Below are positions 26,221 through 37,754 of a stretch of 64,000 nt of DNA, piece by piece. The notes under the pieces are model-generated. The model was not told the DNA's origin. It saw only the letters and a list, made by a program, of their open reading frames with translations, and ran no database searches. This stretch comes from Setaria digitata. Its lineage: Eukaryota; Nematoda; Chromadorea; Rhabditida; Setariidae. The DNA lies in assembly GCA_003640385.1 (NCBI GenBank), contig RCAB01000035.1:1-64000 (forward strand), given 5' to 3'. The position numbers were made by a program, and so were the translations under genes. The stretch's first letter is position 1; every line of letters starts with the position of its first letter.

Positions 26221-27100
26221 CACTTCGGGAACTCTCAAAAGGAATGTGACTGAGAAGAATGAACAAGCCGCTCCTAAATCCCTCATGTCTCTCTAGCCTC
26301 CTCTCCACGTCCGACTCTCCCTCCACTCTTCCCTTTCAGTCCTTGCTCTTTTCTCAGCTTACCAGTCCTCCTAGTCTCTGCTACCTCCAAAAAGGCGAAC
26401 TACTTCATTCCACGCCTCTTTCTTACCTTCTCTTCAACTGTTGTCTTCTATCACTTTTTCACTATTCTAGTACTTTTCGATCCCCCAACTGATTTCTTCT
26501 TAGATTGTAATCTTCTTTAATCTCTGCCATGCAAACTTATGAAGGCCGTATTGTTCTTATAATTCTCCACAAATGCATTCTATCGTTCACTCTCAGCAAT
26601 TTGCTGTCTCGCTGTGTCGTTTTTCTCCTCAAACACCCTGGGCGGCCTGGTTACGGTAGGGTACTAGGCCCAGGAACAGAAAGTAGTGTGAGGAGGTGGA
26701 CGTTGTACTTGATGTGGCAAGCTCTGGGAGTAGACTTCTGGAGTTTCAAGCCGTCCGTGCAGTGGAAATGAATGATACGGAAATGAAAGTCTGAGCAGAA
26801 ATGCATTTCATGGCGTAACGGACATCTAACTGCTAAAAGAGTTCTTACTTTCTCTGATACCTTTTAAGCCTTACAAGTCTTCCATTTACTATTACTGCTC
26901 GGTTAGAGTGGGTGGATTCATTTATTGGATTCACAGCCCGGAACACTGTCTGTGGCACAGGTTGTTAAGGGCTTATTAGAATTGTTCTGGAAATGCTCGG
27001 GAAGCCACATGAATTTTTAATGAGGTAACTTTAAAGAATGCTTCGCCGCACATAATGTATTTAACGTCTCAGCTTTCCGGTTTCTAATTTGGTAGAATCG
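26221..27100. other. Divergent promoter region between VPS72 and the 203-aa protein gene
   Basis: The two genes are transcribed away from each other, so both promoters should lie here. The part from 26221 to about 26500 is C/T-rich on the plus strand. A GC-richer patch at about 26630-26760 includes a near-palindromic CCTGGGC...GGCCCAGG pair. I see no coding evidence. Confidence 0.55.
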
Positions 27101-28659
27101 ATGGTGCGCTTCCGCTTTTCTGTAATCGCTAATCGTCTGCTTCCAGCACCAGAAACTGCAGTACCTGAGGTGGTTACATTTTTCTTGCCATAATTGCCAT
27201 TTCTTGCGTGAAATTGGATTTATCGACGAAGTTTTATCGGACAGCCGTTTTTTAAATGTTTTTATGATTGCATATAGTGCTTAAATATTGTCATTTGCTA
27301 TTTAGATAGCATCATGAAAGCTAGAAAATGGCATTTCTGCATATGCAATACTTCTTATGTGCAGTATATGTTTATGCAAGCTGTAGTGCCATTTTGCATG
27401 CTTTGCAAATGATCAGCATCCTCTGGTAACCTAATAAGCTTGAGCTTGAGAAAACTCTAAGATTGTAATAAGTAGACTTTCGATTTGTCTAGAATTTTCG
27501 GTTGATACTGCAGATGCATTCCAGCTCTCATTCTAAAGTGCCAATTTCCCAGTAATCATGGAGCACAACATATTTCGGTTTTGATGTTTCATAAGAACTG
27601 CATACTTTTAGAGTGGGTCATCTCAAGTGATTAGTGCACAGAAAATACTTCGTGAATCTGATGTACCTAATGTGAAATGGAGTGTTGGACTTGGTGATCA
27701 AGAGTGTCAAGTTGGTTCATTGCATACCAGCACTAAGGCGTCTGTTGTACCAGAAATAGTCACTGGTGGAGCAGGTGCAAGCGGAGGAGTTGTTGGGAAA
27801 AAACCACCTCCAGTTCTAGAGTGGAATCCAATGACTGATACAGAATGGCAACTTGGCGTTAGTTCTAGTTTGCTTTTACTCCAGAAGAGAAAATTTATCT
27901 CTTTGGTAAGGTATATTGGTCGATTTCTGCTATTTATCCAACCTTCTTTGGGATTTTTCTAATGACTCAGCTTTTATAAATTGAAATCTCTCTATCTCTG
28001 AATTACATTCATGACCTCTTGTTATTTTCTACATATGGCATCAATTTTCTAAGAGTGGTATCCTTCAGGTTGGAGCGCGTCTGTTACCAAAACTACCGGA
28101 AGGAACGAAAGTCGGCAAACTTGTGATGGGTAAATATGGCCTTTATAAACCTGGTTTGTATGAAATATCCCAGCAATTTTTTGTTAGTTGTTGTTTATAT
28201 CAGATATTTTAATCATAAAAATTTACATTCTTATTAGTGATGAACCTAGAAAGAGTTTGGCTTTGTGATAAGCGAGAATAGAATTTCTTCCTACTGGGAG
28301 TACTCTGACTTCTGTATATTCGCTTCTGAAATAGGTGTTTATTTAGAAAAAAAGAAAGTGGTTGTTTATTTCTACTTTGCTTTTCAATTTCTACAATAAT
28401 TTGTTTCTCCCTACTTGAATAACAAATCATAGCTTAGTAAGAAGGAAGATGCATACTGTTTTTTTTTTTTTTTCAGATTAATACCGAGTTGAAGGGTATG
28501 GCACCCGAAAATGCGCTACCTTTGTCTGCCCTCCTCAGCAAGATTGGCAAAGTACTAATGCTAGTACCCATCATATCGGTCCTTCTGAATATTCCGACCT
28601 TACTTGCTCAGAAGCCAGTGGGTATTTATGCCAACTACAAACCGCCAGGCCGAGATTAA
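27101..28659 (+). CDS. Unrecognised 203-aa protein with a C-terminal membrane segment
   Basis: Exons 27101-27169, 27612-27857, 28069-28182 and 28477-28659 join at phase 0 to 204 codons. I do not recognise the family. The first 20 residues are basic and hydrophobic without acids (MVRFRFSVIANRLLPAP), which fits a mitochondrial presequence. The middle has a Gly-rich linker (GGAGASGGVVG) and a motif EWNPMTDTEWQLGVGARLLP. Near residues 165-185 a hydrophobic segment (VLMLVPIISVLLNIPTLLA) could span a membrane, followed by a short tail KPVGIYANYKPPGRD. A mitochondrial inner-membrane protein is a reasonable guess only. The exon 3 donor (TTT|GTTAGT) is weak but is the choice that keeps phase. Confidence 0.7.
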
Positions 28660-29518
28660 TCCTTTTTTGCTATGGTGTTTTATACTAAGTATACTAAGCA
28701 ATAGAAATTGAAGCGTTACACCTATACCATTTCATCTTCATATCTTCAGAAACTAAAATGATTGTTTAAATTTCCTGATTTGAAGTCATGAAAAGTGGAA
28801 ATTATGAAACTTCGATTGGCTCGGACTTAGTTTCTTTTAGACATTTAAATAGGAGTTTAGTAGAGTGTGGAGTGCTTAGTGGACTTCCTCTAAGTATTTC
28901 TGTAGGTTATCACATTTCATGTTCATTGGGATGCTTGCTTCTGTGTACAGCGTGTAATACTTTTAACGACCCAGTTGTTTTTTTGTCCGTTTAGTAGTTC
29001 ACAACCGAGTCTTTTCTTTTTTATGTGCTTGATGTATCGTATGAATTTGATAGGGTAAAATAAAAAATCTCTCTTGTTACTTCGTACATTATACTTCTCA
29101 TGCTAATTTTCGAGCAGCCTTCAGGTGGTTGTGTGCTACGACATGTTTTTATTATGCTAAATATTGAATAGGTTGCCGTGTCATGGGTAGATTCGTAAAA
29201 TTCGTTAGATGCTTTGATGAATGATGGGAATAATTCATGTGATTGGCATTATTCTGTCATTTATAACTGTGAATATAAGTTGATGTGTCAGTTCACATAT
29301 CATCTGTCCGTTTTTGAACTATTTGATAGATCTTGAAAAAATTTAGTTCAATCGGAAAAAACATTTTCTATTTCCAACGGACATTTCTGTAAATGATCGA
29401 TTATCTCGCACATTTGTTCAGGATTATTGACTCTTTTTTTCGATAAACGAGAAGAAATATGGCAGTCGGCTGTTGTTAAAGTAATTCAACAGCAGAGGAT
29501 CCTTCATACCACATTCGT
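28660..29518. other. Intergenic region upstream of the AKTIP homologue
   Basis: There is an open frame at 28788-28994 but no splice or family support. It probably holds the 3' UTR of the preceding gene and the promoter of AKTIP. Confidence 0.55.
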
Positions 29519-32500
29519 ATGAGTCGTCGTAACAGTTTGTTTCGTTCAACGGGAAGTAGGTTCAGAGACGCTGAAGGTGTTGAGATTGCAACTGAAATGA
29601 CACCGGGAGAACCACTTCGATTTTCCGCGGAGTTAATCACTGAGCATAGCATCATGTCCGAGTAGTAAGCTTCTGTAATCCTTGCATGTTTGCTTCAGTA
29701 TTTTTGTGTATTGAAACTTAAACCTTTATTTTTTTGTTTCAGTGCGATGATTTGTCGAGATCCAATAGATGGTCTGTATGCGGTTCCCAGTGCTCGGAAT
29801 AAATTTGGTGATTCTGTATTCTCTTTTCTTTTTATTCATACTAACATCACTTTCTAGACTTATTAAGTTTAACTAATATCAAACATCTTATTTGGAACAG
29901 AACACAAAATAATGAAGTCAAATAAAAAATATCACTCATGTACAACATGTGCAGGACTAGCTATCGAATTAAATTAAACGAAAAAAGTTAAAGCAAACTA
30001 AACCAAAATAAAGTAAAAGATTTTTCAAAAGGAGAGGAATAAATTTTGTCATAATTCCAATGACAAAATAACCTGGATCTTTGCATATTTGCATTGGATA
30101 AACCAAATCATATTAATAAAAAAAAGAAATTCTTCTCTCTGCCAGGTTTTAGAAATAACATCCAAATAGGTTTATTATTCTTGTTGTTTGGAATTTAAAT
30201 TTATATAAGTTTGTTTAGCTCTTGGCATATTATTAAAACTTATTTTATCTTATCTACTTTTGCTTTGTGCAGTTTGTTCTTACAAATACGAAAAGGTAAA
30301 CATTTAAACGGCCAAATTGAGACTACAAATTCGAATCATGGATTATTCCATTTGTTTAATATTTTTACTTTACTTTCTTTTAGAATGGTTCGGTTTACTT
30401 TTCATTCGGCGGGGTGTCTACGCCGGTGCTGTCTTTCGCTTCACTTTACATCTTCCTATGGATTTCCCTTCCACAGAGTTGCCGGTAATATATTTCAGAT
30501 TTCTCTGTCATATGCTAAAGTTGAAACACATGAAACTTTTGTTTAAACTGTTTATTCCTCTTCAACTAAGAGTTGACTGACGTTACTAGTAAATTATGAG
30601 TGAATACACAACTTAAATAGTCATCGTTGGGTCAGAAAAATCTACAGTGATTTCACTTCCGTATATGAGGTGAAATATTGGTTAATACTGAAAACGTATA
30701 GCTTTCAGTATCTGTTATGAATTTCGTGTTTCAGCGTTTCAACTTTTTTTTTTTTTTTAGAGAGTGGTTTTTGATTTGGATGTATTCCATCCACATGTGA
30801 ATCCAGCTACACGAGAGTTGGATCTGAAGAGGTATTTCGTCGACGGTTGGAAATCTGATCAACACCATATCTATCACATTTTGCTTATTGTTCAGGCGTG
30901 CATTGTATTTATGATTAGTTTGATCTTCATTCTTGAATATGGCTAAAATTAAAACGCAAGATTTTTCTTTAGAAGACATTACCTGTAAAATGTGTAGAAG
31001 GTAGTATGGGAGAAAATTTCGAGTTACCTTTATATGTTTTTGTCGTAACTCACAACATATTGTTTGCAATCCATTAATTGTAGTATGAATGTAAATAAAT
31101 TGCATACATTTTTAGAGGACATTTTTTACGTTTGATTCAAACCCAGCTACATGTGTTAATATTGAAGCAGCGACATTGCTTCGTGATAATAGAGAATTGT
31201 TTCGAATTCGTGCTGGTGAACTTATTAGGTAAGTAAGGGATTTTCTTAAAATTTTACGAATTAATGGAATTTTTTCTTTCTTTTTTTTTAAACAACATGA
31301 ATCTTTTGGTAGAGAATGATATGTTTGAAGTGTAAAATTATAGTTGATTCTTTGGTTATATAACATAAGTTCGGGAACAATGTCGAGTATTCTTTCTATC
31401 CGTAGTATAGATAGTGACCAACTGCCGCTGTGAAAACATGGGCAATGTTTTATTTCTTAGGGAAAGTCGATCTGTTATATACGATCCTGCTGTTGAGGAC
31501 GATGTGAATGCTATAAGGTATACGTGTTGCTATTTTTTTATGATTTAGTGATGTTGAAAAACATTAATTAGTTGGATTCAATATCCCGAAAACTTTTCCT
31601 TGGTTAATTAATCAGTGTTCAGTAATTAATAAATAAAATGAAACGTAGATGGTTCCCTACATTCACTTAATTTGTCTGGTGCAAAAACAGCTGCTTAATT
31701 TCTTGGGTCATAATTATTTAGATCTAGTTTTTATCTAGCTGAAATGCCTATTAGTTCAAGTTTTCTTTGTATAAGCAAGTTAAAAAGAATGTAAGGAATT
31801 TTTCAGGCTTATGCCGTGGGATGCATCCATCCATGAACCATTGCGACAAAGGCTTATCGGTGGACTGACTGACAGTCAAATAAGTACGATGTCTATGTTA
31901 GGTTCGCTTGGTTGTGGTCTTAATAGGTCTTCAGTATTTGAATGTCGAGGTAAATATGGATTTTCGTGGATTTCTCCAACCGACTTGTGTTACATGGTAG
32001 AACCACCGAGACCAGCTGAACTTGATTTAAAGGTATTATATATTTTTTTCTGTTTTTTTTCTGTTGATAATTGGTAAATCATAAAGTAATTTACAGACGA
32101 TATCAGAAGCAGGAAAATGTCCGAAGAATGCAGGTCCATCGCATGGTGCTCGTCCAGGTCGTCCTTACTTTTTTAGGCGTTCTTTACTATAGAGTCCTAA
32201 CATACCTGTAATCTTACTTCAATTACCGAGGTGTAATCTAAATAGGAACCAGTGTTGCTCCTTGTCACACTTGTTTTTCGGGTATCCTTTTTCGTAGTTT
32301 ATGTTTGTTCCTGGTTTCAGCTAAGGAATGAAAATTATGCAGGTATATTTAACGATCAAAGTGTGTCAGATAATTTCATTTCACAAATTTATGAATTGAA
32401 TTTGAATGATGCAAGCTGTTGTGTGCAGAAAAATGAAAAGGAATCACAAGAATCAGAAAAAAACGATTTAGTTCTATTGAAGGTGAGATTTTTTCTATTT

Positions 32501-32923
32501 ATTTCATAAAGTAAAAGAGGGTAAAATGATGATGTGATTTTCATGCGGTTGTTCTGGTTGTCCTTTATAAATCCTTTTAATTTTTGCACTTAAATAGGTC
32601 TTATTATTAAATTCTGATGAGACGATTTTTTCGACGCTTTCGTTATTTTTAATTTTGAATAACAGAGTAACCAGCAGAATGAAGGTGCCGTTGAGGATTT
32701 CGGTACCAAGAATAATAAGAGGATCAGTGGCCTAGTGGAGAAAGTGCATGGTGAATGGGGAAATGAGGGACAAGAAACAGATATGAATGCATTTTCTAAA
32801 CCAGAGAACTCTGCTCGCAGTGGAAGTGAATACGTAAAAGCTCATCAGGATGATAATGTGCCAAGTATTTTCCAACCACGGTCAAGTTGGGATAGTGATG
32901 AAATTGGTGAAAGTGATATATGA
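29519..32923 (+). CDS. AKTIP: AKTIP/FTS homologue (E2 variant without catalytic Cys), 10 exons, about 429 aa
   Basis: Exons 29519-29664, 29743-29807, 30384-30484, 30761-30895, 31116-31228, 31461-31517, 31807-32032, 32107-32133, 32321-32482 and 32666-32923. FTS is the ubiquitin-E2-like subunit of the FTS-Hook-FHIP complex that links endosomal cargo to dynein. The UBC-like fold aligns along its length with human AKTIP: EWFGLLFIRRGVYAG, FRFTLHLPMDFP, RVVFDLDVFHPHVNPATREL then DLKRYF, HHIYHILLIVQ, RTFFTFDSNPATCVNIEAA, and SVIYDPAVEDDVNAIRLMPW then DASIHEP. Where active E2 enzymes have HPN and a catalytic Cys, this protein has HPHVNPATRELDLKR with no Cys, as in AKTIP. The C-terminal tail of about 130 residues is longer than in human (292 residues total) and is polar and Ser-rich. 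The 27-bp exon 8 and the end of exon 4 (either CAG|GC or ATT|GT three codons later) are the uncertain parts. Confidence 0.88.
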
Positions 32924-34832
32924 TACGCATTAATGATTCATTTATTGGTATATAGATGGTAGTAAACTATTTCATAATCATTTCGTAAGAGTTCAGTATG
33001 ACAAGTTTCGGGAAAAAGGAACACAAAACATATATTCTGTCTTTTAATTTCGGTTTTCCGTGGAAAGGAGTGGCAAGTTATATAAGGTAATGGGAAGGTA
33101 TAACACGGCCCAGATAGAATAGCTTGAATTAGGCTGCTCGGGGGCAGTTCTGTAAATATTTGGATTGTACAACTGGGTTGCAGATAGACTAAACTATCCA
33201 TGTTGTGTATTTACGAAACAAATGCTGGTTACGGTTTATTAAATTCGACTGACTGGAGAAAATACAGAGCATGAAATGCCGGTCAGTGGCTAAATGTGTG
33301 AGTTCCCTTGTATTTTCGGTAATGATCGCAGTGAGCATTTGGAGATTTTTTGGATGATAACGTAATTTAATTTTGGATAGCAGTGCAGTGCTGGCAGGCA
33401 GCCAAAGAGTTTGAGTCACACCAAGTTCATTTTGCTCAGGTAAAGCAACTCTAGTTCTAAAAATTAGGCGACGCGGAAATTCCTTCAGCACTATTATCTC
33501 TGGAATTAATGAAGATGTAACAGTTTCTTGGATTCAGCCACTTCATAAACTAACGACGTGCGGGATGATACTGTTAATTGTTGGTGGTTAAAAAAGTTGA
33601 TGTCGATACGATTCAGTGCAATGAATGCGAGGGAGGAGTAGTATGTATGGTGTGATAAATGAAATCGATGGTTGCTCGATCCAATGAAGAATGCTGTCCT
33701 CGAAATTGTCGTCTAAAGGCACTACGACTATGATCATTACTATCATCACTACTATACTAGTATCACTACTACTATTACAACTGCTAGCTATTACTACAGC
33801 TGCAACCACTATAACTACTACTGCTTTTCCGGATCGATTTGTTATAGCAGTAGAGTTGACGGTTCATTTTATTTGCAAGCGTTTAGTGTTATGTTGTTGG
33901 CTTATAGAATGATGAGTTAGAGTTAGGCGCAAGGAAGGGAGACAACGAGACTAGATTTTTCAACAATTTTAGCTAAACAGACTTTTAGTCACATCAGAAA
34001 TGTTATTGGGAATAGAGGTCGCTTAGCTAAAGTAAAAGAGAAATAAAAAGGAAGGAAAATTGTTCACTTTTATTAAGTATAACCTTTTGACAACTACACA
34101 GGTGTTCTACTTCTGCTTTTGTTCCTCTTTCTGATTCTACCCCTGTTTTCCTTCCGCTTCGTTCATTACTCTTCTCAGCTTTCAACGATTCTTTGTAGCT
34201 TTTTTCTCTGCTTAGTCATATCAAATCAAAAAAAAAGACATTCTTCCTTTCCACACTCTCCTTTTTTCATCATTAAAACAGAAAATTGTAAATAATATGA
34301 GGTTTTCTTTTTAAATTTAAGTTCTCTTCATTTCCATATCACTTTTGATGTCTGTCAGGAAAATCTAATGCTAATGCTTCTGGCTTCTGCGCCTATCATC
34401 ATCATCTCTTTGAAGTGCCGTAGCATCGTCTTGGCCTGGCCAACATTCACCATCACTGCCTTCTTTGTTTACTTCCTTCGACTTTTTTTCCTACGACAAG
34501 TGTCTTTCGCTTTATCACTGCCACATTGCTAGGGTAGAATCTGTTAGACATAACGCGTATTCATACGCAATCACAAGATTTGACAATTCTTTTAAAATTT
34601 TCAAAGAGCTATCATCATTCGTTTCTAACAATAGCCTTCAAGTTTAGTCTTTATCTTTTCACGTGATATGAATTGTTATCGTAGTTTTTGTTATTTGTGC
34701 CAAAACCAAGTTAATCAGCCCAGCCATCCATAGAATCTGCTAACTTTTAAATCTCTCTTATATTGTGTCTCTTTAACAAACTGTCTAAGAGATAAATTGT
34801 TAGAAGGCGTAATCTTTAGAGAGAGTATAGGA
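32924..34832. other. Intergenic region with an ACT-rich trinucleotide tract
   Basis: Nothing here has splice or family support. Minus-strand open frames at 33189-33491 and 32938-33201 lie just past AKTIP and are more likely its 3' UTR in antisense. A repeat tract lies at 33715-33826. Confidence 0.5.
33715..33826. repeat. Imperfect (ACT)n trinucleotide tract
   Basis: Runs of ACTACT and ATCACT units with interruptions. The Thr/Ile-rich reading frame across it is a by-product of the repeat. Confidence 0.75.
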
Positions 34833-37649
34833 ATGGCTCTTATTGGATATAGAAATCATCCGAAATACCGTAGGGTATATATGACTCTTTATGGTTGTCA
34901 CTTGATTGCATTAAGTCTTGGCCTTAGTTTTACTGTTGTCCTCTTTTTGGTAAGTTTATGTTAGTTCCATATGGCACGATATGATAAAGGTTACATCTTT
35001 CATAATGACAATCAAGCATTTGTTTAACTTTTTTTCCTCTTATGTTAAAGTATGTATAGGATGTGAGTAATAAACAGTTTAATTTAGTTACTGTTTTGTT
35101 ATATGAATAAACTTAAATAAAATGGCTTCTTTTCGGGTCTTTTTTTCCGGATTGTAATAATTAGAAATCATATAGACCCAAAAAATGTTTACTTTTTATA
35201 ATGCATTCTGCAAGTGGAAAGATTATAGGACTTAGCTTTTTCAATAGCATAAGCATTTCAGGAAATTGCTTATTCAATTTCAAAAGCTTTGTAAGCAGGC
35301 AGAGTGATTAGGAAGGTTGCTTTTTATAAGATGTAAGAATCATTAACTTCTGTGACCAGATTTGATTATTACACCACTAACTGATCATCAAAAAAGCAAC
35401 CTTTTTAATTTTGCTGCGTGTACATTGATTGCTGAATTAGTAATACACTATCAATTATTATTATATTGCAACAATCAGTGTATAAGTAGCAGAATAAAGA
35501 AGGTTGCTTTTTTGATGATCAATTAGTTAAATTTAATGATAAGTTAGCACAGGTAATATTTGCACAGTATTTCCTAAGAAACTTCTACATTCAAGAGAAT
35601 TATTCTCAGATTATTTACCTTGAAAGAAATTTTAAAAAGATTCTGAACGGAAGTGAAGGACCGTAGTATGTAGCAGATTTTATATTTGTGACCATTATTC
35701 CCTGTACCTGACTTGGTAGTCAACCTAATGAATATTGAATGATTCATTACTACCATTAATTTGATTTCATTATCCTCTTCAACTAGTTACCAATTATATC
35801 TTGGTATTTTCGAGAAATATTTTATATTTTCTTCTATTTATCGCCCCTTTTTTTCTTTTTTTAGACAAGAGATTTTGTATTGAAACTAGCCTTTACTCAT
35901 TTTCTCTTCATTCTTCCCTATACGTACTTGCATCGTTCAGGAAATGGTTCAATTTCCATTTTTTTTCCTCTCTTTGGCTCTTAATTCTATCTTTGCTGTT
36001 TATTTCATTTCATCGGTACTATTGCGCCCATTCTTTCCCTTATTTATGAATAACGGGAAATTTCTGCTCTTTATTGCTTTCCTTCAAGCATTTTCTATTT
36101 TGCGTTTCCTTCCAATCCAGTCTCTTCACTCCCTTTCTCTGCCTCTGCTTAGTTAATTTTAGATTTTACATTTTTGAAATCCAATATGTTTATTTGATTT
36201 ATATTAAAAGAAATGAAAACGGTGGAGAATACAGGTGCATACATTATTTCCTCTGCGCTTCTCTATTTCATTTTCTCTCTCTCTTCTCCTTCATTATCAT
36301 TACTGTAATGTATTTTATTCATTCAGCTATCTAATATCTATTTAATTTATTTGACCTTTTCAACATCATTTTTGCATGTTAGATCCACATGATGATAAAG
36401 TCAAAACTGATTGATTATATGTACCACTCTTCTATGTCTTAATTTATTTCCTTCGAATTTAACCTGCAAACTGTAAAAGTATTATTTGCTTTATCAAATC
36501 AGCAACGAAGAATTGTACTAGGCTTGAGCAGTTTCTCAAATAAGTGATATTTAAAAGACTCTTTTTATCCGTTATCATCGTATCACTTTATTTATTTTTT
36601 ACACTACTATTCATAACAAATGAAACTTTGTCATAATTATACGGTAGAAAATAAATTATAATCCCATCTGTGGCTTTTGTCTAGGTTCTGGATCCATTCG
36701 AGGGACAAAATGAGAGATTCGTTCATTGTCACATCGCTTAGTGCAGTATGAAAAGCTTTTTTAAAGATAAATAAATATATACCATGACCTTCTGTGAGTA
36801 TTGACAAACTATTCCCGAATTTATCATTGTAAAAAAGATCCATGGAGATTACTAATTAATGGTCGATATTATCGATGTCCCCATATACCATTTGTGCTTT
36901 CTGCTTGCAATAGGGAGAATAATAAACTGATTAGTCGAATATTGTGTTATATTAGTCATTATTAAAATGACATTTCAAATGATTAATTTTATTTTTACTC
37001 AGTTCCCTCCAAAACACCCACTTATTTTGGAGTAACTTTTGCTGGGAAACAAGCAAGTCTACTTTCAGGACGATTAATCAGTTTCGGTGATATAAGGACA
37101 GTGATAAAGAGGCAACTGGATTCCAACCAAGTAGCAACAGCTCATTTTTGTTCTTTAATGTTTCTTGAATTAGGAATCGACACATCCGTGACCATACGAA
37201 TTGACGGAGAGGGAGAGGGACGATCACTCGGTATTTCATTCCGAGTTATCAGGTATCCCTCTCTCTGCTCTAAATTACCGTAATATTGATATTCCACCTA
37301 CCGTATTTCCACTGCTATTATTTGCTACTTGCTACTCACTGTAATAACTGTTAGCAGTGCCTTGTGATAGGACGAATGATTCGTGGTTAGCAGTCGTCCA
37401 GGCAAATGAATGATTAATTTGATTATAATATAATTTCGTTCCAAACAATTGGCACATTAGTCGTGGAAAGGTTGTAGCCGTCGTGTAAGGCGTGTATGGC
37501 GCCTTGCATAAATTCTTTAGTGGACAAACCGATACGAACAATCGGTCAATACTTATTCATTGTTATAATGGTAGTGCAGGGTAAGTGAACGTGTCATTTT
37601 CACCTTTGACCCTAACATACAGTTAATAACTCTTCACTTATTGCTTTGA
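34833..37649 (+). CDS. Predicted small type II membrane protein, 4 exons, 159 aa
   Basis: Exons 34833-34949, 36685-36727, 37003-37252 and 37580-37649 join in phase (0, 1, 2) to 160 codons. The family is not recognised. Exon 1 has a short basic N-terminus (MALIGYRNHPKYRRVYMTLY) then a membrane segment HLIALSLGLSFTVVLFL and ends at a consensus donor (TTG|GTAAGT). Exon 3 encodes a beta-rich looking segment: TYFGVTFAGKQASLLSGRLI, QVATAHFCSLMFLELGIDTS, VTIRIDGEGEGRSLGISFRV. The topology suggests N-terminus inside and the domain outside or in the lumen. The gene lies 105 bp upstream of the quiver-like gene on the same strand. The first intron is 1.7 kb and contains an inverted repeat at 35377-35526. 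The 43-bp exon 2 and the final exon are tentative; exons 1 and 3 are better supported. Confidence 0.48.
35377..35526. repeat. Inverted repeat, 27-bp arms, 96-bp loop
   Basis: Arms at 35377-35403 and 35500-35526 are complementary with one mismatch (core TGATCATCAAAAAAGCAACC). Pairing continues imperfectly into the loop (CTGCGTGTACATTGATTG against CAATCAGTGTATAAGTAG). A third partial copy of the arm (AAGGTTGCTTTTT) lies at 35313-35325. It could be a small MITE-like element or a hairpin RNA. Confidence 0.85.
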
Positions 37650-37730
37650 GAATATGCAGTGGACGTGTTATATATGTCGTTTATTCCATTTCATCTTTGG
37701 CTGATTTCTCATTTGGAATGAAAAAATTAT

Positions 37731-37737
37731 TCTTCAG
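37731..37737 (+). promoter_or_regulatory. Likely trans-splice acceptor before the quiver-like ORF
   Basis: ATTCTTCAG ends 17 nt before the ATG at 37755 and about 88 nt after the stop of the preceding gene. That spacing and position are typical of spliced-leader acceptors at downstream genes of nematode operons. This is inference without transcript data. Confidence 0.5.
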
Positions 37738-37754
37738 ATATTTATTTACCAAGC

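Noticed and set aside
30211..30580. Two overlapping plus frames as a separate gene
   Set aside because: Part of one is AKTIP exon 3 (30384-30484); the rest is intron sequence.
33189..33491. 100-codon minus-strand frame past AKTIP
   Set aside because: There is no splice or family support, and its location fits the AKTIP 3' UTR in antisense.
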